Positions 52,183 to 60,420 of a DNA stretch of 64,000 nucleotides are shown here, in pieces. The notes below the pieces were generated by a model. It saw only the letters and a list, made by a program, of their open reading frames with translations. It made no database searches and was not told where the DNA came from. A program made the translations under genes and the position numbers. Positions within the stretch are counted from its first letter, which is position 1; the number at the start of each line of letters is the position of its first letter. The stretch covers positions 62,001-126,000 of the forward strand of contig LRBF01000213.1 in assembly GCA_001580565.1 (NCBI GenBank), read 5' to 3'. This DNA comes from Caballeronia megalochromosomata (GTDB lineage: Bacteria > Pseudomonadota > Gammaproteobacteria > Burkholderiales > Burkholderiaceae).

Positions 52183-52575
52183 TCAGGACGCCTTCTCCTT
52201 GTAGGCGACCATCTCTATCTTCATGTTCTCATTGAGCGAAGGTAGCGCTGCGACACCTACACAGCATCGTGCGGGCTTCAATCCACTCATCGCTTCCAGG
52301 TAGACCTCGTTGACCGCGTCATAGTCTCTGACGTCGACGAGATATAGATTCACTTTAACGACGTCGGAAAATGTCGCATCGCACTCACGTAGAATCTCGC
52401 TGAGATTCTTCATGCATTGAGCTGTCTGCTCACGTATGTCCAATGGGAACTCCCCAGTCTCTGGATTAAACCCCGCGGTTCCCTTCGTAAAGATCCACGG
52501 CCCTACGATCGAGGCGTGTGAAAACGGTCGGTCGTGATCTCGTGCATCGACAAATTTAATTTCGTTGCCGTTCAT
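52183..52575 (-). CDS. RidA-family protein
   Basis: RidA-fold protein of 130 residues. Features: FSHASIVGPWIFTKGTAGFNPETGEFPLDIREQTAQCMKNLSEILRECDATFSDVVKVNLYLVDVRDYDAVNEVYLEAMSGLKPARCCVGVAALPSLNENMKIEMVAYK. The Arg in K-P-A-R-C-C-V-G is at the RidA carboxylate-binding position, so this one could be an active enamine/imine deaminase. A run of A/T-rich DNA (52630-52700) precedes it and probably holds its promoter. Third RidA protein of the window. Downstream partner of an MFS transporter and FAH gene on the same strand. Confidence 0.88.
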   Translation of the reverse strand: MNGNEIKFVDARDHDRPFSHASIVGPWIFTKGTAGFNPETGEFPLDIREQTAQCMKNLSEILRECDATFSDVVKVNLYLVDVRDYDAVNEVYLEAMSGLKPARCCVGVAALPSLNENMKIEMVAYKEKAS

Positions 52576-52876
52576 TTTTACTTCTCCTAGTTTAAGTTAT
52601 AGAACTTTCCCACGCAGCCACATCATCCTGCTTGGTATCTATTTAATTATAAGTATAACGTATCAAGATTTAGTGAAGTATGCTATAGAGGCAACCTAAA
52701 CATTTTCAGCCATACCGCATATCATCGAGAGATCTCACCTTACGTGCGGGCTTCGTTGCGAGATCCGATTCAAGTCCAAGCTGCCTCATCAAGGAATTTC
52801 CTCAACCCACTCCGCTCAGTTGTGCCTCGATTCCAGCACCTCTGCGACCCTAGCAGCCCGTTTTTGTGTGGACGAT
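52576..52876. other. A/T-rich promoter-like region between MFS and RidA genes
   Basis: About 300 nt, strongly A/T-rich at 52630-52700 (TATCTATTTAATTATAAG on the plus strand). On the minus strand TATAATTAAAT could act as a -10 element for the RidA gene, but no convincing -35 box was found. No gene seen. Confidence 0.4.
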
Positions 52877-54133
52877 TCAAACCTTCAGATATTGCGTAGT
52901 TGCGTTGCGACTTGGTTGAACGGTCTCATCTGAAGCTAGCGGCTCAGATTTGATGAAACATGCAACTAGCACCGAAAATGCCGTGGCCAGAACCAGAAAG
53001 CCAAAGGCATAGTTATAGCTTTTTAATGTCTCAACAATAAAACCCATCGTCATTGGGGCGAGCAGAGCTGCTAGCTGGCCGCCGAAATTCACCATGCCAA
53101 TTCCGGTTCCTACCATATTTCGGGATAGAATTTTGGTAGGGAGAGATACGACTGTTGCAAGTATGAAAGATTTGAAGAAGTAAACGCCGCATTGAAAAGT
53201 CACCACGCCCGCTACGGACGAAGCGGTGTACATCATGTAAAGAAAAACGCCCACCATCGCAGTGGCGAAGACAAGCACATATTTTTCTCTACCATCAAAA
53301 AACTTCATGATGACCCACCCACCAATCGCCGTGGAAATAAAAGCGATCAGGTATGGCAGTGGTGTCACCATCTCGATCGTTTTCAAGTTGAGCCCACGCT
53401 CGGTCATTAGGTAGGTCGGCATCCACGATTCGAGGCCGCTGTTGACCAAGCATGCACCAAACCAAACGCCGAGAATCTTCCACATCAAGGGCTGTCTAAG
53501 AAGCGCTGCGAACTCACCTTTCCTCTCATCTGAGGTAGCAGACGAGTGTTGTACGACTCTGTTATCGCGCAAAAAAGCCCAATAAAAGATGCTGAATAAC
53601 AAGCCCGCCAGCCCAATATAATGGAAGACCGCTCTCCATCCGAAATTCAGAATGAGCGGTGCGATAATTAACGGAGCGATAAAGCTTCCCAGATAATTAG
53701 ACGAAAGCATGAAGGTCGTCGCCTTCGGCCTGTTCTCCTTGGAAAACGCCTCAGCGATTCCTTGCACACTCGCGGCGGGGAACATTCCCTCTCCAAAGCC
53801 GAACGCGAACCGAACAGTAAGGATACTGACGAATGACCAAGCAAGGCCAGTGAGGCCAGTAAAAGCCGACCAAGCCAAAATGGCTGCCACAATAACGGGC
53901 TTGGCTCCAAATTTCCCAGCTAGACGTCCACCGGGTATCTGCATCAACGCGTACCCGAAGTAGAAGCTGCTCAGCAACAAGCCAATGTTCGACGGACCCA
54001 GATTGAACTCACTGGCAATCCTCGTGGCCGCGAGCGATATTGCCGCGCGGTCGATGTACGAGATACACCAGGCGACGTACAGAAGAATGAAGACCGAGTA
54101 GCGGTGATTGAGCCTGTCCTGTATGCGCTTCAT
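52877..54133 (-). CDS. MFS transporter, anion:cation symporter type
   Basis: Inner-membrane transporter of 418 residues with twelve predicted helices. N-terminus RYSVFILLYVAWCISYIDRAAISLAATRIASEFNLGPSNIGLLLSSFYFGYALMQIPGGRLAGKFGAKPVI carries the Y-I-D-R and G-G-x-L-A-x-x-F-G signatures of the ACS family (galactonate, phthalate, tartrate and other organic acid importers). C-terminal half FQCGVYFFKSFILATVVSLPTKILSRNMVGTGIGMVNFGGQLAALLAP is also typical. It lies between the FAH and RidA genes on the same strand and probably imports an organic acid degraded by the FAH protein. Confidence 0.9.
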   Translation of the reverse strand: MKRIQDRLNHRYSVFILLYVAWCISYIDRAAISLAATRIASEFNLGPSNIGLLLSSFYFGYALMQIPGGRLAGKFGAKPVIVAAILAWSAFTGLTGLAWSFVSILTVRFAFGFGEGMFPAASVQGIAEAFSKENRPKATTFMLSSNYLGSFIAPLIIAPLILNFGWRAVFHYIGLAGLLFSIFYWAFLRDNRVVQHSSATSDERKGEFAALLRQPLMWKILGVWFGACLVNSGLESWMPTYLMTERGLNLKTIEMVTPLPYLIAFISTAIGGWVIMKFFDGREKYVLVFATAMVGVFLYMMYTASSVAGVVTFQCGVYFFKSFILATVVSLPTKILSRNMVGTGIGMVNFGGQLAALLAPMTMGFIVETLKSYNYAFGFLVLATAFSVLVACFIKSEPLASDETVQPSRNATTQYLKV

Positions 54134-54589
54134 AGCTTCTCACCTTTGAGACCGAACATATAGAACACTCCAAATTGATGCTGCAACCTTCGGCGAACAT
54201 TGTGTTAGAGCTTTGAAGACCATGCCATCGACAGCCGATGTAGCAACATGACCCGGACCGATTCCGTCATCGGCGGTTGAAAGAATTTCGACCGCAATTG
54301 GTTGGCGAAGCTCGCGAGAAAGCGCGACGGGGACTGGTCGAGCAGCAACTGGACCTGTTCCGTCACCTAGAGCAAAAGGTACAAGTGAAGTTCGGGCGCG
54401 TCGGCCATGATCCTTGATCGCTTTCGAGCGGAGCCGCGAGGAGCAGCACCATCCCTGCGATGTTGTGCCGTGTTCTGTTCATCCTTGGTGCGTCCAGCCT
54501 CGAGGTACGAGACTCGCGCCTTTCACCCGACGCAGGTTTGCCTCGCAAACTTCCTTGTCTCAACGGGTCAATGCGAGCCGAGGCTTGGC
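54134..54589. other. Intergenic region between FAH and MFS genes
   Basis: About 455 nt. The minus strand has a 60-codon reading stretch interrupted by one stop near 54370, without any recognised family. Nothing else was found. Confidence 0.4.
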
Positions 54590-55471
54590 TCAGACAACAA
54601 CGTTGGTTAGCGTGCCAATGCCATCAATGCTTACCTCGATCACGTCCCCTGGTTGCAGGAATTTTGGGGGCTTGAAGCCAAGTCCTACACCGGCGGGCGT
54701 TCCAGTCGCAATCACGTCGCCAGGATGCAGTTCCATAGCGGCGGACAAGGTTTCAATGAGCGTGGGAATGTCGAAAATGAGATCAGCGGTGTTCGCGTTC
54801 TGCCGCAATTCACCGTTCACGCGACATTGGATGGTCGCGTTTGTGGCATCGATAGCATCGGCAGTAACAAGCCACGGGCCCATTGGGCAGAAGGTGTCAA
54901 TTGACTTCCCAAGAAACCATTGTCGATGCTGTTGCTGCAAATCCCGCGCAGTGATGTCATTGACGATCGTGTAGCCGAAGATGTGCTTCCAAGCTTCCGA
55001 CTTCGGGATGGCCTTTCCCCCCTTGCCAATGACAACGGCAAGCTCCGCCTCATAGTCCAACTGTGAGGTGATCTGTCGATGAGCATCGACCGGTTCTCCG
55101 TTGGCAATGATGGACGTGGGGGCTTTGGTGAAGATGACCGGATAGGGCGGCGCATGTTCTCCATCTTTGGACGACGAGTCAAATCCTGATTGCTGGAACT
55201 CCTTCGCATGTTCGTGATAATTCTTGCCAACGCAAAACACATTGCGCCGTGGGCTGAGAGGCGCGAGGAGTTTCACTTCATCTAGCGACTTCCAGTCAGC
55301 TTCTGCCGGCGGAGTGGTCAGCTCTGAGCCTGATGCTACAAGTTCGCCGATCAGCGACTCCATGTCTGCTTCGCCGGAACCGGCACGGAACGTTTGGCAG
55401 AACCTTTTACCGTCACTGGAGATTGCTACAACACAGGGGCCGCTGACAGTCTGAATCCGGGCTAACTTCAT
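54590..55471 (-). CDS. Fumarylacetoacetate hydrolase (FAH)-family protein
   Basis: Enzyme of 293 residues. FAH-fold features: NVFCVGKNYHEHAKEFQQSG, PYPVIFTKAPTSIIANGEPV, SQLDYEAELAVVIGKGGK with the Glu-x-Glu metal ligands, VNDITARDLQQQHRQWFLGKSIDTFCPMGPWLVTAD, and IATGTPAGVGLGFKPPKFL. This is closest to the 2-hydroxyhepta-diene dioate/acylpyruvase subgroup. Metal ligands are intact. It is divergent from a GntR gene across an operator with AAATTGGGC inverted repeats, the strongest hint that the GntR protein controls it. Confidence 0.9.
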   Translation of the reverse strand: MKLARIQTVSGPCVVAISSDGKRFCQTFRAGSGEADMESLIGELVASGSELTTPPAEADWKSLDEVKLLAPLSPRRNVFCVGKNYHEHAKEFQQSGFDSSSKDGEHAPPYPVIFTKAPTSIIANGEPVDAHRQITSQLDYEAELAVVIGKGGKAIPKSEAWKHIFGYTIVNDITARDLQQQHRQWFLGKSIDTFCPMGPWLVTADAIDATNATIQCRVNGELRQNANTADLIFDIPTLIETLSAAMELHPGDVIATGTPAGVGLGFKPPKFLQPGDVIEVSIDGIGTLTNVVV

Positions 55472-55472
55472 A

Positions 55473-55519
55473 AATTGGGCCTATTTGGGTCTATATGGGT
55501 CTGATATAAGCCCAATTTG
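55473..55519. promoter_or_regulatory. GntR operator candidate with AAATTGGGC inverted repeats
   Basis: AAATTGGGC (55473-55481) and GCCCAATTT (55511-55519) are perfect inverted repeats with a 29-nt spacer that contains two TGGGTCT repeats. Further GCCCAAT copies occur at 55588-55605. The array begins 2 nt upstream of the FAH start, so binding would block the gene. Confidence 0.55.
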
Positions 55520-55658
55520 ACGCCGAATCTTGGCCACTGTCAACCGACACTGCCGGTTTTTTGGGTAACTGAGCAACCAAGTGCAGGCCCAATCGAGCCC
55601 AATTCGATGGTCTGCAGGTAGAATCAGGACTGTTCGGACTGGAGAAAGGAAAGCGCCA

Positions 55659-56351
55659 ATGACGCAACTCACTGAGGAAGGCAGCATCCAGGGGGCATTG
55701 GCCTTAAGGAACCAGATTCTTGAGAACCTCCGGAGCGGCAAGTGGATCGCAGGCCAGAAGTTGCCGACGGAAAGGAAGCTCAGTGAATCCTTCAAAATTG
55801 GGCGCTCGACGGTGCGACGCGTAATCGCGCAATTGAAGGCAAAGGGCTTGCTGCGCCAGAACGTCGGGAGTGGAACCTATGTTGCGGACAATATCGAAGC
55901 GACCATTGGCGCTGAGCGTCGGGCAACTGTAAATGTCAGTCCCGCGGACCTAATGGAGGCGCGGATGGTCCTCGAACCGTCGTTGATTGAACTAATCGTT
56001 CGCAACGCTACAGCTGCAGACTTTGCAGAGATGGATCGCTGCTGCGATGAAGCCGAAGCTGCCGATAGTCTCGAACTGTTTGAGTATTGGGATGGAGCAT
56101 TACATCGCCAGATCGCGGCGGCCGCGCACAACAACTTCGTGTTGGACGTGTTCGATTCGATGAATCGTGTTCGGGCAGCAGGCGAATGGGGGGCAATGAA
56201 ACGAAAAAGCGTGACCCCTGAGCGAAAGGCCGCTTACCAAGTTGAGCATCGCGCTATCGTTGATGCATTAAGGGACAGGGATGTGGACCAGGCCCGGGAG
56301 GCGATCGTCGGCCACCTGCAGCGTGTGAGGAAAAACCTCTTGGGTTACTAA
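55659..56351 (+). CDS. GntR-family regulator (FadR/FCD subfamily)
   Basis: Regulator of 230 residues. Winged helix (ALRNQILENLRSGKWIAGQKLPTERKLSESFKIGRSTVRRVIAQLKAKGLLRQNVGSGTYV) followed by an all-helical FCD effector domain (VSPADLMEARMVLEPSLIELIVRNATAADFAEMDRCCDEAEAADSLELFEYWDGALHRQIAAAAHNNFVLDVFDSMNRVRAAGEW), with metal-binding Asp and His residues visible in F-E-Y-W-D-G-A-L-H. The ATG at 55659 follows a GGAGA-rich stretch; the longer frame from 55581 lacks family sequence. Divergent from the FAH gene; the AAATTGGGC array between them is its likely site. Confidence 0.9.
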   Translation: MTQLTEEGSIQGALALRNQILENLRSGKWIAGQKLPTERKLSESFKIGRSTVRRVIAQLKAKGLLRQNVGSGTYVADNIEATIGAERRATVNVSPADLMEARMVLEPSLIELIVRNATAADFAEMDRCCDEAEAADSLELFEYWDGALHRQIAAAAHNNFVLDVFDSMNRVRAAGEWGAMKRKSVTPERKAAYQVEHRAIVDALRDRDVDQAREAIVGHLQRVRKNLLGY

Positions 56352-56561
56352 CCAGGTTTTGCACGCCTTCCTTCACTGTCGGGTGAGCGGATGATCTCGG
56401 CGCAGCAGCCTTTCCGCCAAGCAGCAGCCGAGTGCCGCCAAGGCATTGCTGGTGGTAAGCGTGGGGCGTCTGAGAGCCTGCGCGGAGCCGCACACAATTT
56501 CACTAAACAGGTTGCGGCTCCTTGTAGATAGCGGAAAGAAGCTTTTCCACGGCGAAGCTCA

Positions 56562-57290
56562 TCACTTCCTCTCAGTTTTCGCAGGAAAAAGTCTTTCCAT
56601 GATGTCAGCCGTAGCGAGTGAGATATGCCGGCTCAAAAGTGCGCAAGCGGACTCTGCATCACGCGCGATTGCGGCCTCCATCAGCTGCTTGTGACCCTCG
56701 AACACATCGTTACCATGTCCGACCGCGTGGGCGAGATTGCGATACCGCGCTGCGTGGTCCCACAACGATCGATGAAATTCCTGCAGCATGGGCAAGCGAG
56801 CAGCGGATAGTAGCGCAGTGTGAAACTCACGATGTGCCGCCTCCCATTCCGCCGTGTAGGGCGCCTGCCGTGGCTTGAACTCTGCAGTGCGTTGCAGATG
56901 GTGAAAGGCTGCAACGATCCGTCCCTCCCACGACAAGTCAGCGTGCTGAAACGCACTGCGCAAGAGCAAAATCTCAATCTCGCTCCGCAGTGTGATGACT
57001 TCCGCAAGATTCTCAGGCGATATGGGAGCCACTCGAAATCCGCGGCGATCCTCTACCGTGACAAGCATCGATACGGACAGACGATAAAGGGCTTCCCTTA
57101 GCGGCGTCATCCCTAGACCGTAACGTTCCCTCAGGAACTCCAACGTCAGTTTCTGCCCTGGCTCCAAGATGCCGCGCGTGATTTCGTCCCGAATTTGCTC
57201 ATAGACGCGCGCGGCAAGCGTCCCCTTGTCGTTGTCCAACTCCTGCAGCTGCGGCATCTCGCGCGCTGCCGCTTGTGCAGTTCTAGTCAT
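56562..57290 (-). CDS. GntR-family regulator (FCD domain)
   Basis: Regulator of 242 residues. Helix-turn-helix (LAARVYEQIRDEITRGILEPGQKLTLEFLRERYGLGMTPLREALYRLSVSMLVTVEDRRGFRVAP) and FCD domain (ISPENLAEVITLRSEIEILLLRSAFQHADLSWEGRIVAAFHHLQRT...EAAHREFHTALLSAARLPMLQEFHRSLWDHAARYRNLA). The start at 57290 fits the family; an upstream extension in the same frame does not. Divergent from the amidohydrolase/M81/Dpp gene set. A 16-bp palindrome and further TTTCGAAAA sites lie about 100 nt upstream, and are the likely operators. Short-chain acids or amino acid derivatives are common effectors. Confidence 0.9.
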   Translation of the reverse strand: MTRTAQAAAREMPQLQELDNDKGTLAARVYEQIRDEITRGILEPGQKLTLEFLRERYGLGMTPLREALYRLSVSMLVTVEDRRGFRVAPISPENLAEVITLRSEIEILLLRSAFQHADLSWEGRIVAAFHHLQRTAEFKPRQAPYTAEWEAAHREFHTALLSAARLPMLQEFHRSLWDHAARYRNLAHAVGHGNDVFEGHKQLMEAAIARDAESACALLSRHISLATADIMERLFPAKTERK

Positions 57291-57385
57291 TCCGTGAACT
57301 CCGTCATAGTTGATCGCCCACCGGTGTTGGCGGGTGTACGCGCTGGGATGACGCACCTGCTTGTGGGGCGGCCAGATTATAGCGC

Positions 57386-57426
57386 TTTCGAAAAATTTCG
57401 AAAATATGTTGAATTTTCGAAAATTC
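57386..57426. promoter_or_regulatory. TTTCGAAA operator array with 16-bp perfect palindrome
   Basis: Three TTTCGAAAA units: 57386-57394, 57396-57404 and the perfect palindrome GAATTTTCGAAAATTC at 57411-57426. They are in the 401-nt spacer between the GntR gene and the amidohydrolase gene. The two-fold symmetry and repetition indicate cooperative binding of a dimeric repressor, presumably the adjacent GntR protein. Confidence 0.65.
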
Positions 57427-57691
57427 GTTGGCAGAATCAGTCCCATCGAACGTGCCCACGTCGATCAAGCATGTCTAGCCGAGCCACGTGGCGAACGCAA
57501 AGGGCAGACCGATCTAGTGCCTGAACGCAGGCTGAACGTCACGGCGATCTTCAGGGTGCGATGTTGACCTGTGTGCGCAAGTCAGTCGGAGCGACTGCCA
57601 GTTCCAAAGAATTCACCATTTAAGGGCCATTACGCGCGCGATTACTGACGACGCGGGCCGTTCTTAGAACCAGAAGACAGGAGTGAGTCAA

Positions 57692-58552
57692 ATGCCATTC
57701 GTTGAAAAGGGAATCTTCTATCGCTACGAGCCGACCGTCTCACCAGTTCCGTTGGTGATCGACGTATCACGCAGTGGCCGAGAATACCCAACGGACTTCC
57801 GCTCAGGGGTTTCCTTCACTGCGATCCACGACAACGTCTCGATGTATGTCGACGAGATTTGGGAAGACGCTCCCAAATATGGCGGCACGCTGCTTTACGC
57901 GTTGTTTCCCCATATGTATATCGATGCAAACCGACACGAACTCGATATCGACCCAGAGTTGGTCGAAGGTGAGTGGCCCGTCCCTCTGCAACCGACCGTG
58001 TCCAAGCGCGGGCTTGGCTTGCTGAAGTCAAAGTCGCGGTATGGTGAGCCGGTTCAGGAGCGCAAGCTGACCTACGCGGAAGTTGAAGATCGCTTGGATC
58101 GTTATCACCGTCCGTATCACCGTGAGCTAAAGGCGATTGTTGATCGAGCGCGAGCCTCGTCAAACACGGTTTATCACATCAGTTGCCATTGCATGTCTGC
58201 TGTTGGTGCGCCGACGCACCCCGACGCCGGCCAAGAACGGGCCGATTTCTGTCTCGGAAACCTGAACAATGGGCAGCAGACGTCATCGACCGACTTCATT
58301 GAGTACGTGGCTCAGATCATCCGTGACCAGGGGTTCAGCTGCACCATCAACATGCCTTACGGCGGTGGCGAAATCAATCGTCGCCATGGTGACCCGAAAA
58401 ACGGCGTCGAAAGTATCCTCTTCGAGATCAACAAGAAGCGATTTATGGACGTGTCGACATTCCAGAAGAACGACGGCTTCGACGCGATCAAGGCTGCGAC
58501 CAATGGCGTACTTGGAGCATTGTCCAGCAAGCTTCGCGAGTTGGCCAAGTAA
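57692..58552 (+). CDS. N-formylglutamate amidohydrolase-family protein
   Basis: Hydrolase of 286 residues related to HutG2 (N-formylglutamate to formate and glutamate). Conserved parts: LVIDVSRSGREYP, FPHMYIDANRHELDIDPEL, YHISCHCMSAVGAP, RADFCLGNLNNGQQTSSTDF, NMPYGGGEINRRHGDPKNGVESILFEINKKRFMD. The first motif reads V-S-R-S-G where the family usually has a P-H-S-G, so a metal-binding His may be absent. ATG 57692 preferred, with AGGAG upstream; a GTG nine nt earlier is in frame. No hut genes are nearby. The M81 and Dpp-type genes follow, so an N-acylated or cyclic peptide-like substrate is plausible. Confidence 0.85.
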   Translation: MPFVEKGIFYRYEPTVSPVPLVIDVSRSGREYPTDFRSGVSFTAIHDNVSMYVDEIWEDAPKYGGTLLYALFPHMYIDANRHELDIDPELVEGEWPVPLQPTVSKRGLGLLKSKSRYGEPVQERKLTYAEVEDRLDRYHRPYHRELKAIVDRARASSNTVYHISCHCMSAVGAPTHPDAGQERADFCLGNLNNGQQTSSTDFIEYVAQIIRDQGFSCTINMPYGGGEINRRHGDPKNGVESILFEINKKRFMDVSTFQKNDGFDAIKAATNGVLGALSSKLRELAK

Positions 58553-58643
58553 GGCAGTGCAGCACACTGCTCGGTCCGACCGATGCCTGGGCCGGACTGA
58601 TTGAGAAAATCCTCATCTGCTTCTGACGCAGGGAGACTAAGAC

Positions 58644-60164
58644 ATGCGCGTAGTTCTTGCCGGCATTGCCACGGAAACGAATAGCTTTTCTCCAATTCCG
58701 AGTCCTTTGAAAAACTTCGGTAGCGGGCCGGGACCGCTCTTCGGAATTGACGCACTGAATGCATTCAAAGACACACGCATTTCGTTCGCTGGTCTGTACA
58801 ACATTGCCAAGGACTGGGGGGCAGAAATTGATGTGCCGGTCATTGGACGATGTAATACTGGGGCGCCTGTATCGGACGCCGACTACGAGGTAATGGCGGA
58901 GAAGATTCTGGAGTCGGTGAGCAGGGGCTGTGACGCCATTCTTCTGGGAATGCATGGTGCTCTTCTAACTCAGTCCGGATCTGACGACGGATGGCTGCTT
59001 GAACGCTTGCGCATGCTTGCACCTGATACTCCGATTGGTGTGTCGTGGGATTTTCACGCCACCATGAATCCCCGGAAAGTCAACAACGCGACAATCACTC
59101 GATGCTATCGGACAGCGCCCCACACCGATACTTTCGAAAACGGCCAGGCTGTAGCACGACTTATCCGACGCGTGCTCGACGGCGAAGTGAGCCCGGTTAC
59201 CGTTTGGGGAAACATCCCGGCAATCGGCGATTCGGAATCTCCGGGCATGGCGACCGCCAGTGCAGTCCTAGCGCCGGTAATGGCTATGGCAGCTGAAGCC
59301 GAGCGAGATCCCCGGGTGCTTGCTTGCAACGTGTTCGGCGGCTGCGGTGTAGCAGACACTCGCGAGTCCGGGCCGAGCTGCGTGGTGGTTACCGACAACG
59401 ACCCGGAACTCGCAATTAAGCTTCGAAACAGGATTCTCTCTGCCTTGTGGGAAAGGCGTGAAGAGTTTGTATGTGTTCACGAGCCCCTGAGCGAGTCGGT
59501 TGCTAAGGCGAAAGCGATCAAGGCCGGTGGTGCCAGGGGACCTGTCGTCTTGGGTGATAGCTGCGACAGCGCCAATTGCGGCGGTGCCGACGACGATATG
59601 GCGGTGATCCGGGAAGTGATGAAGCAGGGCCTCGTTGATGTTGCCATCGCTCCCATTCGCGACCCGGAAGTCGCGGCTGCTATGCATGCAGCCGGCAATG
59701 GAGCGACCATTACTGTTGATCTTGGTCACAAGGTAAAGCCGGTCGACGGCTTTGGCGCGGAGCCGTTGCACGTAACCGGCACCGTATCTGGACTCTACGA
59801 CGGACAACTCGTCGTCACCGGGCCCGTTTTCACTGGAACGCGCCGAGACATGGGGCCGTGCGGATGCCTGACTGTCGGAGGAGTTCAATTTGTGGTGACG
59901 ACCGAGCGAGCTGAACCTTTTGACTTCGGCATCTTTGAGAAGGTTGGCATCAATCCTCGAGAGAAACAGTACCTGATTCTCAAAGGGTGCTTCAACTTCG
60001 TTCCCGTCTACAAAGAGATTGCTGCCGACATCATCTTCTGTGGGGGTAATGGCGCCAATCGAACGGTACTACAGGCGGGAGAGGCTGGTCTGTACAAGAA
60101 TCTCAGACGTCCCATCTTCCCGCTTGATCAAAATGTAACTTTCGATTTGACCGAGGCATCTTGA
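58644..60164 (+). CDS. M81-family metallopeptidase (MlrC-like)
   Basis: Zinc peptidase of 506 residues in the microcystinase MlrC group. N-terminal DUF1485 domain: MRVVLAGIATETNSFSPIPSPLKNF, ILLGMHGALLTQSG, IGVSWDFHATMNPRKV, YRTAPHTDTFENGQAVARLI. C-terminal domain: LGDSCDSANCGGADDDM, IRDPEVAAAM. The Asp/His metal ligands of the family are present in GMHGA and DFHA. Full-length. MlrC hydrolyses the peptide product of microcystin breakdown; most homologues have unknown peptide substrates. It is 91 nt after the amidohydrolase gene and upstream of a peptide transporter, so a peptide-degrading role is likely. Confidence 0.9.
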   Translation: MRVVLAGIATETNSFSPIPSPLKNFGSGPGPLFGIDALNAFKDTRISFAGLYNIAKDWGAEIDVPVIGRCNTGAPVSDADYEVMAEKILESVSRGCDAILLGMHGALLTQSGSDDGWLLERLRMLAPDTPIGVSWDFHATMNPRKVNNATITRCYRTAPHTDTFENGQAVARLIRRVLDGEVSPVTVWGNIPAIGDSESPGMATASAVLAPVMAMAAEAERDPRVLACNVFGGCGVADTRESGPSCVVVTDNDPELAIKLRNRILSALWERREEFVCVHEPLSESVAKAKAIKAGGARGPVVLGDSCDSANCGGADDDMAVIREVMKQGLVDVAIAPIRDPEVAAAMHAAGNGATITVDLGHKVKPVDGFGAEPLHVTGTVSGLYDGQLVVTGPVFTGTRRDMGPCGCLTVGGVQFVVTTERAEPFDFGIFEKVGINPREKQYLILKGCFNFVPVYKEIAADIIFCGGNGANRTVLQAGEAGLYKNLRRPIFPLDQNVTFDLTEAS

Positions 60165-60420
60165 GGGGTGCGTCAACGTTCTCGAAGTTAAACGAAGCGT
60201 CTCTCGCGAACGATTCAAGAACTCCTGAACGCACGGGACTTGAATTCTATGTTTTGGACGACTGCTTCGCCATTCAGACCTCTGATCAATATTCTCTGAT
60301 CGCAGCAATAAATTAGGCATTTCTGGACCTTCCTCCGGTACATAACTGGGAAGCTGTCCTAGAGGACTACATAGATTTGAAAGTGTAGCCACGCACAAGA
60401 TATAAAAGGAGACATGGACT

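Noticed and set aside
54194..54420. Minus-strand reading stretch with one internal stop between FAH and MFS genes
   Set aside because: The stretch resembles coding sequence slightly, but no family could be recognised, so no pseudogene is claimed.
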